In this document: piece after piece, positions 16,953 to 26,117 of the stretch | Layout of the letters: the number at the start of each line of letters is the position of its first letter | How positions within the stretch are numbered: the first letter of the stretch is position 1 | Assembly: GCF_003385515.1 (NCBI RefSeq) | Contig: NZ_QNVT01000022.1 | Location: forward strand, 36,544 to 100,543 | DNA: 64,000 nt | Source of the DNA: Chryseobacterium pennae | GTDB taxonomy: Bacteria > Bacteroidota > Bacteroidia > Flavobacteriales > Weeksellaceae | Reading direction: 5' to 3' | Notes under the pieces: model-generated | Told to the model about the DNA's origin: nothing | Seen by the model: only the letters and a program-made list of their open reading frames with translations | Databases searched by the model: none | Made by a program: the position numbers and the translations under genes

Positions 16953-19900
16953 TGTTTTTTAAGCTGAAAAATTGTTTTTTTAATATTTTTTCAATGAGGC
17001 AGTAGATTAAATACTCGTGCAGTCTGTTGTCGCTTCTCACAACCCGTATGATATGCATATGGATGATATTGGCAAGATTTCCGAGTGTATTCTCATCCGT
17101 TATTGCCGGAAGGTCTTTCTGAATATCATTACGGAATTTTATATGAACAGGAGAAAGTATTCCATCTGTCTCATTGATGATCCGTTCTATTTCATCAGAA
17201 AAAGCTTTATATTTCGCATTTATAAATGAAGTTTTTAATGGCGACATATTAAATTCGCGTGCAAGACTGTTTTTTACTCCGCTTACAAATTGTAGCTGAT
17301 TTTCCGTACTGAGATTGAACAGACTGAAGTAAAAAAAGATATGCTGTATAGGATACATCCATAAAATATCTGTATTGGCCTCTTCAATATTTTTTTCGAT
17401 AATGGAAGCAGAAATCAATGAGTCATAAAAGAATATTTTTTCAAAAACCGGAGTTTTATCACCATCATATCGCTCAATTTCTCTTTCATAAGTATCATAT
17501 GAAATTTTGTGTATTTTTTCACCCAGATACTTTTTAAGCAAAGCATTGAGGTGAGATTTGATTTCCATATGGTTGCTTAAAGGAGCAAAAATCCTGAATC
17601 TCAAGTGGAAATCGGGATCATAGTACTTTATATAGAAAAAGTGCTCTATGAGTTTATTGGATTGCAGAAAACCAAGAATTCCTACCATTTCACAGATCAA
17701 AAGATCGGAAAATACTTTCCCGGTGTAAATTTTTAAATAAATACAGTCATCAACCTCGGGAAACAAAGATCTTGAAACCGCAGAATGTTCTACCTGCGCA
17801 CGTTTGATTTCATATTTCTGTTCAAATTTTTCGTTTTTAAAAAACAATAAAAATTCGTTATTGATCATTTTTCCTTCTGTATTAAAGGTTACAGGAGTAA
17901 ATTGATCCGAAAGAGATTCCGTTATTTTTAATTTTTGCTTCTTCTTGAGCTGTGTTAAGAAAGTTTTTCTTGATATTTCCTGATTTAAAAGGATATATAA
18001 TTCATTGTCTCCTTCTGAAATGAAAAAGTTGCCCTGTATATTAAGCGTATCAAGGTTTTTATCAAAATGGGTAAGAGCCTCTGAAATACTTGTCTTTTTA
18101 TTTTCAAAGAAGTCATGATATTCGATCTGCCAGGTTGCTTTCTTGACAATGAAATTTCCTTTTTGTAATCTCGGGAAAAATTTAAAAAGATTTAATAATG
18201 AATCCTCATTAATTAATAGACTGCTGTTATACTGAGCCTGAAAATCGAGAAGGAATTCAAAAACAGGACTGTTCGTAGGATGCATAATATTATAGGCATT
18301 GGAAAATACAGGAAGTACTTTTTTACCCAGGGATTTTGACCGCAGAACCACCTGATCGTTCACAACAGAAACATACAGATCGCTTAGTTCTATTTTCTTT
18401 TTGCCGCTGATTTCGTCAATATATCCGATATAATATTCTGTATTGATTTTTCTTTCTATTACATTTCCGATTTTTTCAGACGGAAGATGTACAATTTCAG
18501 CAATGATGGTATCTTCATCATAATATTTTTTTTCCTGCTCATCAATTTCATCCATTGTGTGGGCAATGTCTTTCTGGTTGGAAAAACGCCCCAGAATTTT
18601 TCTTGGTGAATGAAATGAAATATAGTCAATAAAATAAACAGGGTTACCTGTATTTTGATCTAGAAATATAGATGCTTTATAAGATTTGAAAGGGAAGAAT
18701 TCACTGACCTTTTCCGGGAGAAAAATTTCGTAATTTTGTCCCAGCTCATTAAGGTCAATGCTTGTTTTTTTATTTTTAAGACAGTTCAGAATAGGGTAAG
18801 AATATTGAACCTCTTTTTGATTGAGGGTGATATTTTCCTCCTGCATATTTTCTTTTGGCCATGCCAGAATCAGATTGCCAGCATCTACATTTTCGGAGTT
18901 AGCAAATTTTCCGTATCCTACACCAAATTCAATGTCCAAAGCGTGTAATAAACTTACTTCCTGCTGGTCATATTTTTTAATAAAACTCTTCTTAAAACTG
19001 ACGATTCTGTAAGGAGTCTGATTTTCCAGAGTACTGAATCTTTCAAAAATAGAATCACTTTTTTGAATGTCCTCCAAAAACCTTTTAGGCATGGTATCTG
19101 AGGTCTCAAAAAAAAGGTCAATATGTAAAGGAACTTTTTTATGTTCAGGAATTGAAAGAATTTCAGCTACTTTTTTTTGTGTATTACATCGGTCGATATA
19201 CTTTTTTAGTTCATGAAATTCTGAATTCTCAATATTTTTATCGAGGAAATTGATGATATGTTGTGTTTCACTTCCGGAATAAGACTGAGACGGATTGAGT
19301 ATTTGTTCGTCCGTAAGTTCATGGAAAAATTCTTCTGCTTCTTCCTGTGTAACGTCATTTTCAGTTTGAATAAAACTGATGATTTCTTCGGGAGTTCTTT
19401 CATGTTTACAAAATCTTGTAATAGAACCTATAGATTCATCTTTTTCTATCGTTATTAAGCGATAATCTCTTCCGATAATTCCTGTGTAACACTGAAGGAA
19501 TTTGTACTCATCAAAAATTTCATACCATGTATTATTGGTGAGATAGGTATCATGTTTTTCCAGTGAATTTACTATTTTGTAAAGGTATTCCGAGTCAAAT
19601 CTCAATACCGGATAGGAATGGTTCCATGTTATTTTTGTTGCAGAAGATTCCGATGAATTTTTAAGGGAACCTAAACCGGAAAACAGACCGAAAGGAGTGG
19701 GTCTTGTAGTATATCGTGAAAGATATTTATATAATGAAATTTCAAGTTTTTCTTTTTGCTCAGCATTTTTTTTTGAAAACTCTTTTGTCATCTCATGATA
19801 AAAATTTAATGACGACAGCTTAATAGCATCCATTACTGTCTCATTACAGGAAATATTTTCAATGACATCTGATGTTGCATAAAAGCTGTTTAAATCATCA

Positions 19901-19962
19901 GGTGAAAGAACGGGAGTTCTCAATATTGTGTAATGAAATGGAGTATATTGCTTTGAGGACAT
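16927..19962 (-). CDS. Lantibiotic dehydratase LanB, full length
   Basis: The 1011-residue protein is a complete class I dehydratase. It uses glutamyl-tRNA to glutamylate Ser/Thr of the precursor and then eliminates glutamate. The N-terminal glutamylation domain shows the family hallmark TRPTPFGLFSGLGSL at about residues 90-105. The C-terminal elimination domain (SpaB_C/thiopeptide type, about 730-1000) begins at DCIYLKIYTG and includes FFYIKYYDPDFHLRFRIF. The length is normal and no frameshift was seen. It lies between the precursor (upstream, 43-bp gap) and LanC (26-bp overlap). Confidence 0.88.
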   Translation of the reverse strand: MSSKQYTPFHYTILRTPVLSPDDLNSFYATSDVIENISCNETVMDAIKLSSLNFYHEMTKEFSKKNAEQKEKLEISLYKYLSRYTTRPTPFGLFSGLGSLKNSSESSATKITWNHSYPVLRFDSEYLYKIVNSLEKHDTYLTNNTWYEIFDEYKFLQCYTGIIGRDYRLITIEKDESIGSITRFCKHERTPEEIISFIQTENDVTQEEAEEFFHELTDEQILNPSQSYSGSETQHIINFLDKNIENSEFHELKKYIDRCNTQKKVAEILSIPEHKKVPLHIDLFFETSDTMPKRFLEDIQKSDSIFERFSTLENQTPYRIVSFKKSFIKKYDQQEVSLLHALDIEFGVGYGKFANSENVDAGNLILAWPKENMQEENITLNQKEVQYSYPILNCLKNKKTSIDLNELGQNYEIFLPEKVSEFFPFKSYKASIFLDQNTGNPVYFIDYISFHSPRKILGRFSNQKDIAHTMDEIDEQEKKYYDEDTIIAEIVHLPSEKIGNVIERKINTEYYIGYIDEISGKKKIELSDLYVSVVNDQVVLRSKSLGKKVLPVFSNAYNIMHPTNSPVFEFLLDFQAQYNSSLLINEDSLLNLFKFFPRLQKGNFIVKKATWQIEYHDFFENKKTSISEALTHFDKNLDTLNIQGNFFISEGDNELYILLNQEISRKTFLTQLKKKQKLKITESLSDQFTPVTFNTEGKMINNEFLLFFKNEKFEQKYEIKRAQVEHSAVSRSLFPEVDDCIYLKIYTGKVFSDLLICEMVGILGFLQSNKLIEHFFYIKYYDPDFHLRFRIFAPLSNHMEIKSHLNALLKKYLGEKIHKISYDTYEREIERYDGDKTPVFEKIFFYDSLISASIIEKNIEEANTDILWMYPIQHIFFYFSLFNLSTENQLQFVSGVKNSLAREFNMSPLKTSFINAKYKAFSDEIERIINETDGILSPVHIKFRNDIQKDLPAITDENTLGNLANIIHMHIIRVVRSDNRLHEYLIYCLIEKILKKQFFSLKNNVNTSSHI

Positions 19963-20005
19963 AATATTTTTAAATTGGAGATGACAAAAGAGATCAATTG
20001 TTTAA

Positions 20006-20227
20006 TTAGCAGTTACCACAATCTGCAGTACAGTTTGCTTTTGAACAGTTTAGCAGGTGAGTATGCATAAATTTAGACATACAACCGTCTGAACATCCAG
20101 CAGTAAACAATCCTACATTCCCATCCATGTCGATGGCTTTACCTCCTTTTATTTCAAAAAGGTTGTTTTTGCTTAAGTTTTGTACATTCTTTTTTGAGAT
20201 TGTCAATTTTTTGTTTGAATTTTTCAT
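20006..20227 (-). CDS. Class I lanthipeptide precursor (LanA-like)
   Basis: The 73-residue peptide has a leader of about 29 residues with the KKLTISKKNVQNL pattern of Bacteroidota lanthipeptide leaders, ending in a Gly-Gly site (FEIKGG, residues 28-29). The predicted 44-residue core has exactly six Cys (45, 49, 61, 66, 70, 73) and six Ser/Thr (42, 46, 51, 56, 62, 67), enough for up to six thioether rings. The last 13 residues are a dense Cys cluster (CSKANCTADCGNC). It lies directly upstream of lanB. The ring pattern and activity cannot be read from sequence. Confidence 0.85.
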   Translation of the reverse strand: MKNSNKKLTISKKNVQNLSKNNLFEIKGGKAIDMDGNVGLFTAGCSDGCMSKFMHTHLLNCSKANCTADCGNC

Positions 20228-20234
20228 AGTAATT

Positions 20235-20888
20235 TTATTTTAAAAAATGTTGAGTTGCTTTAGTGAGCCCTTTCCAGGCATGGCCGAGAGAGTGTATCAT
20301 TTCATCCGGTTCGGCTACAAGATAAAACAGAACGACAGGAATGACAGGTACTAAGCTTAAAAGAACAGCTAATACCGGAGAAATCAGATACATTCCGAAA
20401 GGATGACTGAATTTATTAGTCATATTGCTTGTAATTGCTTTAAAAACAATAAGCATTCTGTCTCTGTAATATAAAAGGATGAGAAAATCAAGAATAATAT
20501 AATAGCTAAGTCTTGATGCAAAACCATTAACCATAGATGAATCCATAAAAGTAATATCCATGATTAAAATATTAAAGGCAATGGGCAGGAAAAAAAGAGC
20601 TCCTATGATAACGGTTTTCTTATAAAGAAGAAGCGCTCCACATAGTACCTGACAAATTCCAATGATTGTTTTAAACGGATTGTGGTCAAAAAGATACCAC
20701 ATCACCTTGAAAAGGCTGAGATCTTTGATGGGCTTATTTAATTCCTCAGGAGAAATACCAAATTGTCCGTCATCGAAAAATTTAGCATATCCAAAAGACA
20801 AGAATTGCCATGCAAGCAAAACTCTGCATATCAGAATAAAATAGTCCCAATGTTTACCCTCAAAAGTCTTTTTGGATATAGTAATCAT
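20235..20888 (-). CDS. DoxX-like membrane protein at the head of the lanthipeptide cluster
   Basis: This 217-residue membrane protein has about five hydrophobic segments. The first helices resemble the DoxX/MauE fold (LAWQFLSFGYAKFFDDG, IIGICQVLCGALLLYKK). It ends 7 bp before the precursor start, so it should be the first gene of the operon. It could help keep precursor or enzyme thiols in the right redox state, since some DoxX relatives serve electron transfer. It could also be a self-protection protein. Both roles are inferred. It is not an ABC transporter. Confidence 0.7.
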   Translation of the reverse strand: MITISKKTFEGKHWDYFILICRVLLAWQFLSFGYAKFFDDGQFGISPEELNKPIKDLSLFKVMWYLFDHNPFKTIIGICQVLCGALLLYKKTVIIGALFFLPIAFNILIMDITFMDSSMVNGFASRLSYYIILDFLILLYYRDRMLIVFKAITSNMTNKFSHPFGMYLISPVLAVLLSLVPVIPVVLFYLVAEPDEMIHSLGHAWKGLTKATQHFLK

Positions 20889-21039
20889 TAAGGTTATTAA
20901 GTTTTTTTTAAATATATAATAAAATTTTTAAACTTATATAATAAATGCAATAAAAAGTGTGGGTTTTTATATGTTTTTTTATTCTGATTAATTTTAATCA
21001 GTTGTTTACCAGTGGCTAATGTTGTTTTTTAGTTATTCA

Positions 21040-21537
21040 TTATGTCTTCTCGTCATAACTGATTCCCATAAAACTGCTGGCACTTCGAGGATCATAAACT
21101 GACCATACCTTTCCCCATGAAAAAGTGAAAGTACAGCTTGGATAGGGTGTTTTCTTTTTCCGGGTTGGAGGCATTCCCAAAATTAAAGTCAAAAATTTAT
21201 TATTTCGGTAAAATACCTGCATCTCCCTTTCCTCGGTCCATTCATTCCAGTCTTTCGCATCAGTGCTTTTCCATGTATTCATGTGAATGCTGTGCAGCCG
21301 ATCTCCCCAAAAGCAGAGGCTGAGAGAAAGCTCATGACCTTCTATTTCCACCTCTTTAAAATAATACCAAAAATATCCGGTTTTCACATCCCACCTATTG
21401 TGATATTTCTCCTTATAAAAATCAGTTTGTTTCAGCTGATCCAGCAGCATCCCCTTGTACAGTTGTGTACCGAAATCCTTCAGTTCCAACGTTCCGTTTT
21501 CATTGTTAACCAGCATATTCAAAAAAAATGAAGCCAT
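21040..21537 (-). CDS. Conserved hypothetical protein
   Basis: This is a 165-residue soluble protein without signal peptide or membrane segment. It is rich in aromatic residues (GYFWYYFKEVEIEGHE, FTFSWGKVWSVYDPRS). The alternating strands suggest a small beta-sandwich or barrel. No known family or catalytic motif was recognised. It stands alone between the lanthipeptide cluster and the antiporter, all on the minus strand. Confidence 0.6.
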   Translation of the reverse strand: MASFFLNMLVNNENGTLELKDFGTQLYKGMLLDQLKQTDFYKEKYHNRWDVKTGYFWYYFKEVEIEGHELSLSLCFWGDRLHSIHMNTWKSTDAKDWNEWTEEREMQVFYRNNKFLTLILGMPPTRKKKTPYPSCTFTFSWGKVWSVYDPRSASSFMGISYDEKT

Positions 21538-21610
21538 AAATATACCCGTTTTTTCTTTACAGACAACGAATAATATTTACAGCTTCTTATAGAAATAGAA
21601 AATATCGGTG

Positions 21611-23896
21611 TTACGGATTTGATATGATTAATGTTGAAGGAATATCGGAGAGCCAAAGACTCTTCGTATCGATCAGGTTTTTCCAGCTTTTGCTGCTGAT
21701 GAGCATCAGATCCTGGGAATTCAGGAACTCTTTTTCAATTCTTTTCTCGTTATATAAGGTGATATGATTAGGAGCTACCTGTTCAATGCTTCGGATCAGT
21801 TCTTTTACCTCAATATTGTTACGGATCTGTCCTGCAGCATCCAGAATAATGATTTGAGAATTATTATTGTTAATCAGCCTTTTTGCGTATTCCAGAAGGT
21901 AAAAATCGCTCAGGTTGAAAATCGGAACAAATACCCTGTCAGCAGTAGTAAAGTCTTTTTCTACAAGAACACCCACCGGAATGGTAGCCTTGTCCAAAAC
22001 CTGCAGCGTAAGGTCATCAAAAGGAGAGTTGTTAAAAATATTTCCTTTGCCTTTTACCGTGTTTAATAATTTTTCAGGATTGATGATTTTGGTAGTAAAC
22101 CCTAATAATCGGCCTAATAAACTGCCTTCATACATAGATTTTCCAAGCATAATCAGAAGAAGGTCATAATTTCCTTTATTGGTAATATTCGTCAGATCAC
22201 TTTCTACATCTGTAGAAGCTTTAAAGAGGGTAGTGACTTCCAGTTTAAGTTCCTGGGAAGTTTCTATTACATTTTTAAACTGTTCTTTCTCAAAATTTTC
22301 GATATCAAAAGCATGTAGTTCATCAACAGGAGCAATATTCATAGCGGTTACACTTTTGTTTCCATTCATTTTATGAGTGAAATTATCGGCCAGTCTAAGA
22401 AGTTTACTTCCTGATTTTGCCGTTTCAAAAGATAGAAGAACCCTGTATTTGGTATCATCATCTTCAGGCTCTTCTTCAATCATGGACTCTTTCCCTTTGA
22501 AAAGATAATTAATAAAATCCAGACATGGACCTGTCATAAAAGTGGTAAATAAAGCCATAATTACAAGCAATGCAAATAATTCCGGGCCTAATACTCCAAG
22601 ATCGTATCCGATATTAAGTACAATAAGTTCTGTAAGCCCTCTCGTATTCATAAGTGCTCCTATCGTGAGACTGTCTTTCCAGCTTATATTCAGGAATTTT
22701 GCGGTGAGTGCACTTCCTACAAATTTTCCGGTGACCGCGGTAAGTATGATAAGGCCCCCGATTTTCCAAAGGTGAGGATCGTTGAGGAGCCCAATTTGGG
22801 TTCTCAATCCTGTAAATACAAAGAAAAGAGGAAGTAACAGAACTAATGCAACATCTTCTACTTTCTCTATAAAAAGGTTTCGGAATTTTACATTCTCAGG
22901 CATAATAGCTCCTGCCATAAACGCCCCGAAAAGCGCATGAATCCCAATAACTTCGGTTGCATATGATGAAATAATCAATACAAGAAAGAATATAGCAACC
23001 AATCCTTTATTGATAAAGCCTTTTCCCTTTTGAGACTCAGCGATTCTGTTTAAGAAAGGTCTTACAGCTTTGATCATGATATAAACATACAGGATAGCCA
23101 TCAGAATAACAAATACCGATCCTGAAAAAGATCCAGCCTTTACAATCGCAATCACAGCAGCTAAAATACACCAGGCTGTAATATCATCAGCTGCAGCACA
23201 GGTAATCACGACGGTGCCTATTTTCGTTTTGTGAAGATTTCGTTCCTGAACAATCCTTGCCAATACAGGAAATGCTGTAATACTCATGGCAATGGCTATA
23301 AATAAGGCGAATGAACTGAACTGAATTCCTTCCGGTGCAAATTCTTTATAAATGAAATAAGAAAGCCCTACACCTAATGCAAATGGAATGATAATGCTGG
23401 CATGGCTTATAACAACGGCATCATGTGCTTTTTTTCGTAAAACACTCAGATCCAGTTCCATTCCAACAATATACATAAACAGGATAAGTCCGATCTGGCT
23501 TAAAAACTGTAAGTTAGGCAACGATTCTTTAGGGAAAATAAATGCCGAAAGCTCAGGGAAATATAATCCGAAAAGTGATGGTCCCAAAACAATACCAGCA
23601 ATCATTTCACCAATTACAGAGGGCTGTTTCAGCTTTATGCAGATCCATCCGAAAAGTTTGGCAACTAAAATAATGGTGACGATCTGTGCAAGAAGAAGAG
23701 CTAGCGGATGATGAAGGTTTATCAGAAATGAATCAACAAAATTTTCCCACATCGTAGAACCTGTAGCTTTGCTGGGAGTAATATTCTCCCCAACTTCCAG
23801 AGTTTTACCCTCTACAAAAAACCAATACATTAGGCATGAAAAAAATGCAATTGTACTGATGTAAAATATAATATTTTTATATTTCCCCAAATTCAT
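21611..23896 (-). CDS. Kef-type cation:proton antiporter (CPA2 family) with C-terminal Usp-like region
   Basis: The 761-residue protein has an N-terminal anchor, then about 12-13 membrane helices (roughly residues 60-475) with CPA2 motifs such as SQIGLILFMYIVGMELD, AAADDITAWCILA and GALMNTRGLTELIVLNIG. It would exchange Na+ or K+ for protons. The soluble C-terminal part (about 485-760) has two regions resembling universal stress protein domains instead of a TrkA/RCK domain. Its upstream gap (23897-24270) carries a near-consensus -7 box and a pair of direct repeats. Confidence 0.82.
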   Translation of the reverse strand: MNLGKYKNIIFYISTIAFFSCLMYWFFVEGKTLEVGENITPSKATGSTMWENFVDSFLINLHHPLALLLAQIVTIILVAKLFGWICIKLKQPSVIGEMIAGIVLGPSLFGLYFPELSAFIFPKESLPNLQFLSQIGLILFMYIVGMELDLSVLRKKAHDAVVISHASIIIPFALGVGLSYFIYKEFAPEGIQFSSFALFIAIAMSITAFPVLARIVQERNLHKTKIGTVVITCAAADDITAWCILAAVIAIVKAGSFSGSVFVILMAILYVYIMIKAVRPFLNRIAESQKGKGFINKGLVAIFFLVLIISSYATEVIGIHALFGAFMAGAIMPENVKFRNLFIEKVEDVALVLLLPLFFVFTGLRTQIGLLNDPHLWKIGGLIILTAVTGKFVGSALTAKFLNISWKDSLTIGALMNTRGLTELIVLNIGYDLGVLGPELFALLVIMALFTTFMTGPCLDFINYLFKGKESMIEEEPEDDDTKYRVLLSFETAKSGSKLLRLADNFTHKMNGNKSVTAMNIAPVDELHAFDIENFEKEQFKNVIETSQELKLEVTTLFKASTDVESDLTNITNKGNYDLLLIMLGKSMYEGSLLGRLLGFTTKIINPEKLLNTVKGKGNIFNNSPFDDLTLQVLDKATIPVGVLVEKDFTTADRVFVPIFNLSDFYLLEYAKRLINNNNSQIIILDAAGQIRNNIEVKELIRSIEQVAPNHITLYNEKRIEKEFLNSQDLMLISSKSWKNLIDTKSLWLSDIPSTLIISNP

Positions 23897-24270
23897 GATT
23901 CCTATTATTTTGATGCAAAGTTGATAAGAATAAACTGAGATTAAAATAGTTTGTTTTTTAAATGTAATGAATACAGTAAAAAATGTAATAAAAATCCTGA
24001 TATTGAAATGTCTTCCTGAATTTGGCTTAGGAAACTTGAGCGTTAAGAAAATGAAGTCTGTGAACGTTAAGAAAACTGTCTAGGATTACTTATTGATAAT
24101 AAAATAGATTGCTAGCGTACGGGTTCAGAGTTTTTAGAGAACAGATTTAATTTTTAGCGGAAGGTTCCAGGTCTTGAATTTTTGTTCTTTTGTTTCAAGA
24201 CAGAAGAACATATATAAATAATTGGGTAGCAGATATTACTGATTGTAGGAAACAGGGGAAATTATCTGTA
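23897..24270. other. Intergenic region upstream of the antiporter gene
   Basis: These 374 bp hold no credible gene. A -7-like box reading CAACTTTG on the minus strand lies about 25 bp before the antiporter ATG. Two direct repeats of CGTTAAGAAAA lie at 24041-24051 and 24065-24075. No terminator hairpin was seen after the response-regulator gene, so read-through is possible. Confidence 0.4.
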
Positions 24271-24981
24271 TTATTTTGTAAACAGCTCCATTAGTGAATT
24301 TTTGTAAGCATCACCAATCTGAAGCTTAAGAAAATGATCATCTTCGGTAGAAATAGTGGTGATAATTTCGTTGGTTCCTAATACTTTAATGAAAGATAAT
24401 GCAATGATCTCTTTTTTATTAACCTGTGCAAAATCCTTAGTGGGCAACATTTCCAGAAGGCTTTTAAAATTAAGATTCTTTAAAACAATGGTAGTTCCGT
24501 CATTGAGCATAATATCCTTATCGCGGCTGTCTATTTCAGATGTTTTAATGTAAGCGATTTGTTCCGTTAAAATAACGGTTTTACCAATATTGCTATTCCA
24601 TTCGATAAAGGTTTTCTTCTGAATTGTGCTGATTTGTTCTTTTGCTTTTTCAAAAGCCTGCACCAATCGTTCTTTTTTGATCGGCTTTCTTACATAATCT
24701 ACTACGTTGAGGTCAAAAGCTTCAGCTGCGTATTCTTTATAGGCTGTGGTGAAGATGATTTTTTTGGAACCGGAGATGATTTCTGCCACTTGAAGTCCTG
24801 TCATTCCAGGCATCTCAATATCCAGAATACAAAGGTTGCAGTCAAGGGAATTAATCTCGTTCAGGAAGGTTTTAGGATCATTGAAAGCCTTTACAACTTC
24901 TACGTCATCAATCTGTTCACATAAAAGTTTTAAATAGCTGATGGCTAATAATTCATCATCCAGAATAACGCATTTTATCAT
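24271..24981 (-). CDS. LytTR-family response regulator
   Basis: This 236-residue two-component response regulator has a receiver domain at residues 1-115 (CVILDDELLA, the phospho-Asp motif CILDIEMPG, VVDYVRKPIKKER). A LytTR DNA-binding domain follows at about 135-233 (ILTEQIAYIKTSEID, FAQVNKKEIIAL). The start overlaps the kinase gene by 26 bp, so the pair is translationally coupled. Targets are unknown. The repeats just downstream, in front of the antiporter gene, are a possible binding site. Confidence 0.85.
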   Translation of the reverse strand: MIKCVILDDELLAISYLKLLCEQIDDVEVVKAFNDPKTFLNEINSLDCNLCILDIEMPGMTGLQVAEIISGSKKIIFTTAYKEYAAEAFDLNVVDYVRKPIKKERLVQAFEKAKEQISTIQKKTFIEWNSNIGKTVILTEQIAYIKTSEIDSRDKDIMLNDGTTIVLKNLNFKSLLEMLPTKDFAQVNKKEIIALSFIKVLGTNEIITTISTEDDHFLKLQIGDAYKNSLMELFTK

Positions 24982-25729
24982 AGAATTCTCCTAAATTGAT
25001 TTTTAATTCTGCAGTGAAGATACCGTTTTTTGAACTTTTTTCAACCTGATAGTGGGTATTATAGATCATTTTTAATCGCTGATCTAAAGACTGGCTTCCA
25101 AAACCACTTTTTTCCTTTTCCAGATTATTCTTTAAGGAAGCTTTATTGCTCACTTTCATGGTGAATGTCCGGTTTTCAAGTTCCATGAAAATAGAAATAA
25201 AAGAATCCTGAGCCAGAAAATCTGTATGTTTAAAAGCGTTTTCGATAAGATCAACGGAGATAAGAGGGGCAAAAACCTTCTCCTCATATAGAGAATCCGA
25301 TTTATTGATCTTGAATTTTATTCTAAAGTCGAAGAGAGGATTCACTTTAATTTTATTGATCTCAATAAGGCTTAAAGCGAAGTTTAACTCTTCTTTTGGA
25401 CTTACATATTTATTGTTGCTTTCGTATAAAATATAATCCAGTACATTAGCCAGCTTATCCAGAGACATATAGGTCTGGTAAGCGTGAGACTGAACAGAAT
25501 TCAGAATGTTTTTAAACAGATGTGGATTCAGCTTTGTTCCGATATGCTCCAAACGAACCTCATTCAGCCTTTGCTCAATAATTTTATTGGATTCTGAAAG
25601 CTTGGTATTTCGCTGTTTCAGCTTTTGATTTTGGCTGAAGAGATAGATACTGGCTGCCAGAAAAAGAAAAATGGCAAAAACTCCGATGAATATCAGATAA
25701 TCATGAATCATGTAGTAATTGCCTTCCAT
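24956..25729 (-). CDS. Sensor histidine kinase, LytS/His_kinase type
   Basis: The 257-residue protein has one N-terminal membrane helix (about 8-28) and a coiled-coil segment rich in Lys, Gln and Glu. The His_kinase core contains KLNPHLFKNILNSVQSHA, whose His is the likely phosphorylation site. An HATPase part follows, with LIENAFKHTDF (N-box) and GFGSQSLDQRLKMIY (G-box). It has almost no extracellular domain, so the signal is probably sensed in the membrane or cytoplasm. A later ATG at 25711 is an alternative start. Confidence 0.83.
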   Translation of the reverse strand: MEGNYYMIHDYLIFIGVFAIFLFLAASIYLFSQNQKLKQRNTKLSESNKIIEQRLNEVRLEHIGTKLNPHLFKNILNSVQSHAYQTYMSLDKLANVLDYILYESNNKYVSPKEELNFALSLIEINKIKVNPLFDFRIKFKINKSDSLYEEKVFAPLISVDLIENAFKHTDFLAQDSFISIFMELENRTFTMKVSNKASLKNNLEKEKSGFGSQSLDQRLKMIYNTHYQVEKSSKNGIFTAELKINLGEFYDKMRYSG

Positions 25730-25745
25730 AGCTTGTTTTTGAAAA

Positions 25746-26117
25746 CTATTTAAGTTTTTTTAAACTAATAAAACCTGCGTGATCTTCACATTTATCGAAA
25801 TGAATTTCGAACCTCGGATTTTTTTCAGGATAGGTGATAAGATAATCCGGGCAAGGTTTCTTTTGTGCATGGCTGCGATCAAAATCTACTTTTCCGTTAG
25901 TAATGATGCTGTCTTTTAAAAACTTTTCATCAATATTATTTAAAATCATTTCATTATGAAATTCTTCTGAATATTGAAATTCTTTAGAAAGTGTTTCGGC
26001 AATTACGCGGCTGTTAGGTAAATAACCGCTGCAGCTTGCGCCTTTTTTGTTTAATATAAAAAATACGATAACTAGCCCCGGAAGGAAGCCTATTGCATAA
26101 AATTTAAGTTTTTTCAT
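25746..26117 (-). CDS. Small membrane-anchored protein, possibly DUF4258-like
   Basis: This 123-residue protein has one N-terminal hydrophobic segment (YAIGFLPGLVIVFFIL) and a soluble domain with a HAQKKPCPDYLITYP motif and three further Cys. The domain layout recalls DUF4258 proteins, but the match is weak. The start codon directly abuts the alanine dehydrogenase stop, and the kinase follows 16 bp later. A four-gene operon (ald, this gene, kinase, regulator) is therefore likely. Confidence 0.6.
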   Translation of the reverse strand: MKKLKFYAIGFLPGLVIVFFILNKKGASCSGYLPNSRVIAETLSKEFQYSEEFHNEMILNNIDEKFLKDSIITNGKVDFDRSHAQKKPCPDYLITYPEKNPRFEIHFDKCEDHAGFISLKKLK

